A DNA stretch of 64,000 bases. It comes from Brevundimonas terrae. Its GTDB lineage: Bacteria; Pseudomonadota; Alphaproteobacteria; Caulobacterales; Caulobacteraceae. The stretch spans positions 887,893 to 951,892 of the forward strand of contig NZ_JAASQT010000001.1 of NCBI RefSeq assembly GCF_011761985.1. Direction: 5' to 3'. Each line of letters opens with the position of its first letter. Position 1 is the stretch's first letter. The notes under the pieces were generated by a model. That model did not search any database. It saw only the letters and a list, made by a program, of their open reading frames with translations, and was not told the origin of the DNA. Shown piece by piece: positions 58,912 to 64,000 of this stretch. Made by a program: the position numbers and the translations under genes.

Positions 58912-61740
58912 ATGAAACTGCAACTGCTCGTGGGCGTGGCTGTGACGCCGCTGGTCTTGGGTCTGGCTGTGCTGCCGCAGGTGGCCAATGCCGACAGTCT
59001 GGTGGCGGCTGCCGCCTCTGTTCCGGCTGGGGAAGGCGTCTATGGCCGTGTGACGGATGCCAATGGCGCACCGCTGCCGGGCGTGGAAGTGACCGCACAG
59101 GGTCGCCGCGCCGTCACCAATACCCAAGGCGAGTTCCACATGACCGGCGTGTCGGGCGAGGTGGTACTGCAGGCCCGCTATATCGGCCTGCCGACCGCCA
59201 CCCAGTCCGTGCGGGTGCAGTCGGGCCAGATGACCTCGGTGGTGCTGGCGCTGGGCGCAGCCGAGGCGACCTCGGTGGCCGATGTGGTCGTTAACGGTGT
59301 GATTACCGAAGGCGTCGCCCGCTCGCTGAACCAGCAGCGCAATGCCGACGGAACGATCAACGTCCTGTCGGCCGACTCTATCGGTCGCTATCCCGATCCG
59401 AACGTGGCGGAATCCCTGCAGCGTGTCGCCGGTATCGCCATCCAGCGCGATCAGGGCGAAGGTCGCTATATCAATATTCGCGGTGCGCCCTCGGCCTTTA
59501 CGGCGGTGTCGGTGGATGGCGTAGCGGTGCCTTCGGTCGATCCGGGCACCCGCGCGGTTGATCTGGACACCCTGCCGTCGGACATCGTCTCGAACGTCGA
59601 AGTCTCCAAGACACTGCTGCCGTCGCAGGACGCCGACTCGATCGCCGGTGCGGTCAACATCAAGACCCGCTCGCCGTTCGACAGCCGCCGCCTCAGCCTC
59701 AGCGGCTATGGTGGTGCCAGCTATAATGACTATGGCGGCGAGGACATCCGTGGCGGCCTGACCGCCTCGAACGTGTTCGGTGCGAACGAGCAGTTCGGCG
59801 GGCTTCTGTCCTATTCCTATTCGCGCACCAACCGTCGCCCCGACAATGTCGAAAGCGGCTGGACCAAGATGGAAACGCCGGACGGAGAGGAAATCTTCGC
59901 CCTCGAGGAAAGCCTGTTCAAGGACTATGAGACCGAACGCACCCGTCAGGCGCTGACCGGCGGTCTGGAGTTCCGCCCCAATGATGCGACCCGTCTGTGG
60001 GCGCGCGGTTCGTTCGCCAAGTTCGAGGACGACGAATACCGCAACCAGCTTTTGCTGACCTATGACGAAGGCGACATGGTTGCCGGTTCCAACAGCCGCA
60101 AAGCCACCTTCGACAATGTCACGGTCGAGCGTCAGTTGCGCCACCGCACGCAGGTCAACGAGATCACTACCCTGACCGCCGGCGGCGAGCATATCTTTGG
60201 CAATGGCGCTGTGCTGGACGGTAGCCTGTCATGGGCCTCGACCGAGCAGTCCTATCCGAACCGCAACGAACTGCTGTTCCGCTCCAAGCTGAAGCCGTCG
60301 GTAACCTATGACTTCACGGGCGACCATTACGAGCCGACCTATTCGATCTTCTCGACGCAAGAGCACATGGACGCCAGCCAGTACGGCTATCGCGAGACGG
60401 CGTTCCGCTCCAACACGACCGAGCAGGAAGAAGTCTCGGCCCAGATGAACCTCGAACTGCCGTCGCGCTTTGGCGATCAGGAAGTGACGTGGAAACTGGG
60501 CGGCAAGTTCCGCAGCCGCGATGTGACCGCCGACGAAGAGCGTTTCCGTACCCGTCGCGCCGGTGACGGCCCGTCGCAATCCTATGCCGATCTGCTGGGC
60601 GATTCAGAATCGCGCAACTATGACTACCTGCTGGGCCACAAGTTCAATAACGGCCTCGTTGACGAGTATTTCGCCAGCGCTCGCGATCTGGCCGACCGGC
60701 GCATGCCGGACTCGGTTGTCTCCGACTATGAGGCGCAGGAAGACATTCTGGCGGCCTATGGTCAGGCCCGCTTTGATCGCGGTGCCACCAGCGTCACCGT
60801 GGGTCTGCGCGTCGAGAACACCAAGTTTGAAGGCTCGGCCCCCAGCTTCGTCGTGGATGCCAATGGCGACGAAGTCTATTCGATCAGCCGCGTGGACCGT
60901 GACGACACCGAGTTCTTCCCGAACCTGACCGTGCGCCACAGCTTCTCGGAAAACCTGATCGGTCGTTTCGCCCTGACCCGCTCGATCAACCGTCCCGAGT
61001 TCAACCAGATCGTACCGCGCCGCGTCGAGGAAACCGATGGCTCGGACATCAGCTATGAAATCGGCAATCCGGACCTGAAGCCGACCCTGTCGAACAATCT
61101 GGATTTCGGTCTGGAATATTATTTCGACGGTCTGGGCGTCCTGTCGGCCAATGCCTTCTACAAGGACCTGTCCGACTATCGTTACACCCTCGTCTATGGC
61201 GAAGAGGTGACGATTGACGGCGTGGTTTACGACGCCGAGTTCGCCACCCCGATCAATGCGCCGGAAGGCCACCTGATGGGGATCGAACTGAACTGGCAGC
61301 AGAAGTTCAGCTTCCTGCCGGGCTGGGCGTCGAACTTCGGTGTGTTTGCCAACTACACCTATACGGATGCCGAGATCAAAACCGCCGAGGCCTATGGCGG
61401 TCGTGACACCTTCCAACTGCCGGGCCAGTCGGAAAACAACTACAACCTCGCCCTCTTCTATGAAAATGCAGGTCTGTCGGCGCGTCTCAGCTACACCAAG
61501 CGCAGCGACTATCTGGAAGAGATCAATGCCGATGATGCGGACTTCGACCTACTGGTCGAGGGTCGCGAGCAGCTGGACTTCACCGCCAGCTATGACTTCG
61601 GCAACGGTATCGAAGTGTTCGGCGAGGCCAAGAACCTGACGGACTCGGCGGGCGTCAAATATTACGGCACCCGCGAGCGGACCTACGAGTACGAGAAGTT
61701 CGGCTTCAACGTCTTTATGGGCGTGCGCTTCAAATACTGA
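58912..61740 (+). CDS. TonB-dependent receptor with carboxypeptidase-regulatory domain
   Basis: 942-residue outer-membrane transporter. The signal peptide (LLVGVAVTPLVLGLAVLPQV) is followed by a carboxypeptidase-regulatory-like domain at about 42-110 (GRVTDANGAPLPGVEVTAQG), a plug domain at about 140-250 (VLSADSIGRYPDPNVAESLQ, then RYINIRGA), and a 22-strand barrel ending in an aromatic residue (VRFKY). This is the class abundant in Caulobacterales for uptake of oligosaccharides or metal chelates; the ligand cannot be predicted and no transport partners are nearby. SD AGGGGA about nine bases before the ATG; a 6-bp hairpin (58874-58894) lies just upstream of it. Confidence 0.93.
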   Translation: MKLQLLVGVAVTPLVLGLAVLPQVANADSLVAAAASVPAGEGVYGRVTDANGAPLPGVEVTAQGRRAVTNTQGEFHMTGVSGEVVLQARYIGLPTATQSVRVQSGQMTSVVLALGAAEATSVADVVVNGVITEGVARSLNQQRNADGTINVLSADSIGRYPDPNVAESLQRVAGIAIQRDQGEGRYINIRGAPSAFTAVSVDGVAVPSVDPGTRAVDLDTLPSDIVSNVEVSKTLLPSQDADSIAGAVNIKTRSPFDSRRLSLSGYGGASYNDYGGEDIRGGLTASNVFGANEQFGGLLSYSYSRTNRRPDNVESGWTKMETPDGEEIFALEESLFKDYETERTRQALTGGLEFRPNDATRLWARGSFAKFEDDEYRNQLLLTYDEGDMVAGSNSRKATFDNVTVERQLRHRTQVNEITTLTAGGEHIFGNGAVLDGSLSWASTEQSYPNRNELLFRSKLKPSVTYDFTGDHYEPTYSIFSTQEHMDASQYGYRETAFRSNTTEQEEVSAQMNLELPSRFGDQEVTWKLGGKFRSRDVTADEERFRTRRAGDGPSQSYADLLGDSESRNYDYLLGHKFNNGLVDEYFASARDLADRRMPDSVVSDYEAQEDILAAYGQARFDRGATSVTVGLRVENTKFEGSAPSFVVDANGDEVYSISRVDRDDTEFFPNLTVRHSFSENLIGRFALTRSINRPEFNQIVPRRVEETDGSDISYEIGNPDLKPTLSNNLDFGLEYYFDGLGVLSANAFYKDLSDYRYTLVYGEEVTIDGVVYDAEFATPINAPEGHLMGIELNWQQKFSFLPGWASNFGVFANYTYTDAEIKTAEAYGGRDTFQLPGQSENNYNLALFYENAGLSARLSYTKRSDYLEEINADDADFDLLVEGREQLDFTASYDFGNGIEVFGEAKNLTDSAGVKYYGTRERTYEYEKFGFNVFMGVRFKY

Positions 61741-61760
61741 TCGCCCGATCAGGCAAAACC

Positions 61761-61791
61761 AAAGGCCGGACTGCAAGGTCCGGCCTTTTTT
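61761..61791 (+). terminator. Intrinsic terminator after the TonB-dependent receptor
   Basis: AAAGGCCGGAC at 61761-61771 pairs with GTCCGGCCTTT at 61778-61788, loop of six, six T in total. Confidence 0.93.
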
Positions 61792-61938
61792 GCCGCGTGG
61801 GCGCCACACCATCGCTTTGCATTGGTCGAAACCTGCGCCCATATAGGTGCCAGCGGTTGACCCCGTGACTGGGTCTGCCTAAGCCCCCAATCAACGCGCC
61901 CGTATGTGTGTGGGCGCATCTAATGCTCAGAGGATCCC

Positions 61939-63339
<1,401 letters not shown>

Positions 63340-63341
63340 TT

Positions 63342-63383
63342 GAAGTGGGGCTATCGCGCTGAGCGCTATTTGAGCCCCACTTC
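63342..63383 (+). terminator. Nested stem-loop directly after lpd
   Basis: GAAGTGGGGCT at 63342-63352 pairs with AGCCCCACTTC at 63373-63383; an inner stem GCGCT/AGCGC lies at 63356-63360/63362-63366. No T run follows. Confidence 0.6.
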
Positions 63384-63390
63384 GAATGCC

Positions 63391-63416
63391 CCTACCGCCC
63401 TACGGGCGAGTTGAGG
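63391..63416. repeat. Short variant of the dispersed palindromic element, copy D
   Basis: 26 bases that begin CCTACC and end TTGAGG like copies B and C, with a compact inner stem CGCCC-TA-CGGGCG. The middle is shorter than in the other copies, so membership is likely but less sure. Confidence 0.5.
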
Positions 63417-63440
63417 GGCGTTCAACGAGCTAAAAACGAG

Positions 63441-63480
63441 AACGGCGCGCTCCATCAGGGGCGCGCCGTTTTCTATTTTT
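63441..63480 (+). terminator. Intrinsic terminator downstream of lpd
   Basis: AACGGCGCGC at 63441-63450 pairs with GCGCGCCGTT at 63461-63470, 10-base loop, followed by TTCTATTTTT. Confidence 0.85.
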
Positions 63481-63553
63481 GGCATGAGTGACTGCTATGG
63501 GGGGAAGCGGACGTTCGGGCCGGATAGTATATGGTTCTTAGCGAGGGGCCGAT

Positions 63554-63883
63554 ATGCAGCGAGGGAACATGTTGAGCTGGTTGTTTGGAGACAAGTTATC
63601 GGGCCGTGAGCTTGCGCTAAACCAAGCGGCACGACCGCCACGATCAATCACCTATCTGCTGCTGGCAATGCGCTTGCTGGCCATTGGTGTGATACTTGCC
63701 TATGCGTTCCACGTAAAAGATCGGCTGCCGATAGTGGGGCCATGGCTGAGCGCCGAGTGGTGGCGCGGGATAGCGGTTGTTGTCCTACTGCTACTCGTCC
63801 CAGAAGCTGTGGCCCAATATTACCGACGCCGAGCGAAATCGCGACTAGCCGATCATGAGGGAACTTCGGATTGGCCTCAGTAA
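63554..63883 (+). CDS. Small membrane protein, function unknown
   Basis: 109-residue protein with two hydrophobic segments (about 33-52, YLLLAMRLLAIGVILAYAF, and 70-88, GIAVVVLLLLVPEAVAQ) and a basic, then acidic C-terminal tail. GAGGGG lies six bases before the ATG at 63554; a second ATG at 63569 is possible. Codon use looks less GC-biased at third positions than in neighbouring genes, which may point to recent arrival or weak constraint. No family recognised. The remaining 117 bases of the window contain no gene that I can support. Confidence 0.6.
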   Translation: MQRGNMLSWLFGDKLSGRELALNQAARPPRSITYLLLAMRLLAIGVILAYAFHVKDRLPIVGPWLSAEWWRGIAVVVLLLLVPEAVAQYYRRRAKSRLADHEGTSDWPQ

Positions 63884-64000
63884 GAAGCTTTCCATGACGT
63901 CAGCAATGGGTCGAGGCCGTGTAAAAACGTGCTCAGCTGGTTTTACCCGCATCGGGCATCGAGACGCAGAGTGTCATCATCTCATGCCCTGATCGCTTCC

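Overview
The window looks like chromosomal DNA of an alphaproteobacterium of the order Caulobacterales, closest in flavour to Asticcacaulis, Caulobacter or Brevundimonas. The reasons are a gcrA cell-cycle regulator with GANTC (CcrM) sites in its promoter, a PodJ-like polar organiser, the gene order trpF-trpB-trpA-accD-folC facing trxA-addA-addB-murU-amgK-tsaE, a large carboxypeptidase-regulatory TonB-dependent receptor, several secreted peptidases, and uniformly GC-rich coding sequence. I see no prophage, insertion sequence, integrase, CRISPR array, rRNA operon or defence island. The genus is an inference.

Layout. 1-7.7 kb: tail of an unidentified gene, glsB-type membrane protein, XRE regulator, histidinol-phosphatase (hisN), secreted protein, alpha/beta hydrolase, recQ, RsmC-like methyltransferase, rsuA and a Lys/Ala-tailed basic protein. 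7.7-13.2 kb: rightward trpF-trpB-(small secreted protein)-trpA-accD-folC. 13.2-23.4 kb: a leftward set, acyltransferase-tsaE-amgK-murU-addB-addA-trxA, joining cell-wall sugar recycling, tRNA modification and double-strand break repair. 23.4-28.4 kb: two tandem S9 peptidases and a hydrolase-like protein. 28.4-33.6 kb: dapE, an MFS exporter, a long dCTP deaminase, apaG and gcrA. 33.6-37.7 kb: ABC-2 permease, M28 peptidase, argD, argF. 38-43 kb: PodJ-like protein, a TauE/SafE permease and its TIGR02186-like partner. 43-48 kb: fadB-like and fadA beta-oxidation genes and a PQQ-type sugar dehydrogenase. 48-52 kb: tRNA-Met, small lipoprotein, mntP behind a yybP-ykoY manganese riboswitch, rlmN, a DUF350 protein and a membrane-anchored trypsin-like protease. 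52-58 kb: M16 peptidase, isoaspartyl peptidase, quinone oxidoreductase, DUF1232 protein, HSD10-like dehydrogenase. 58-64 kb: two identical tRNA-Gly genes, a TonB-dependent receptor, lpd and a small membrane protein.

Most of the window is housekeeping. The least ordinary signals are a dispersed palindromic repeat family whose stem shows compensatory changes (6.4, 31.05, 42.8 and probably 63.4 kb), a nested cruciform at 31.1 kb, the manganese riboswitch, structured leaders before trpF and the PQQ dehydrogenase gene, a small secreted protein inside the trp operon beside a TrpA with Glu at the usual catalytic Asp position, and a hydrolase-like protein without its serine. Starts were chosen from Shine-Dalgarno (SD) spacing, signal peptides and family alignment recalled from memory; no database search was possible.
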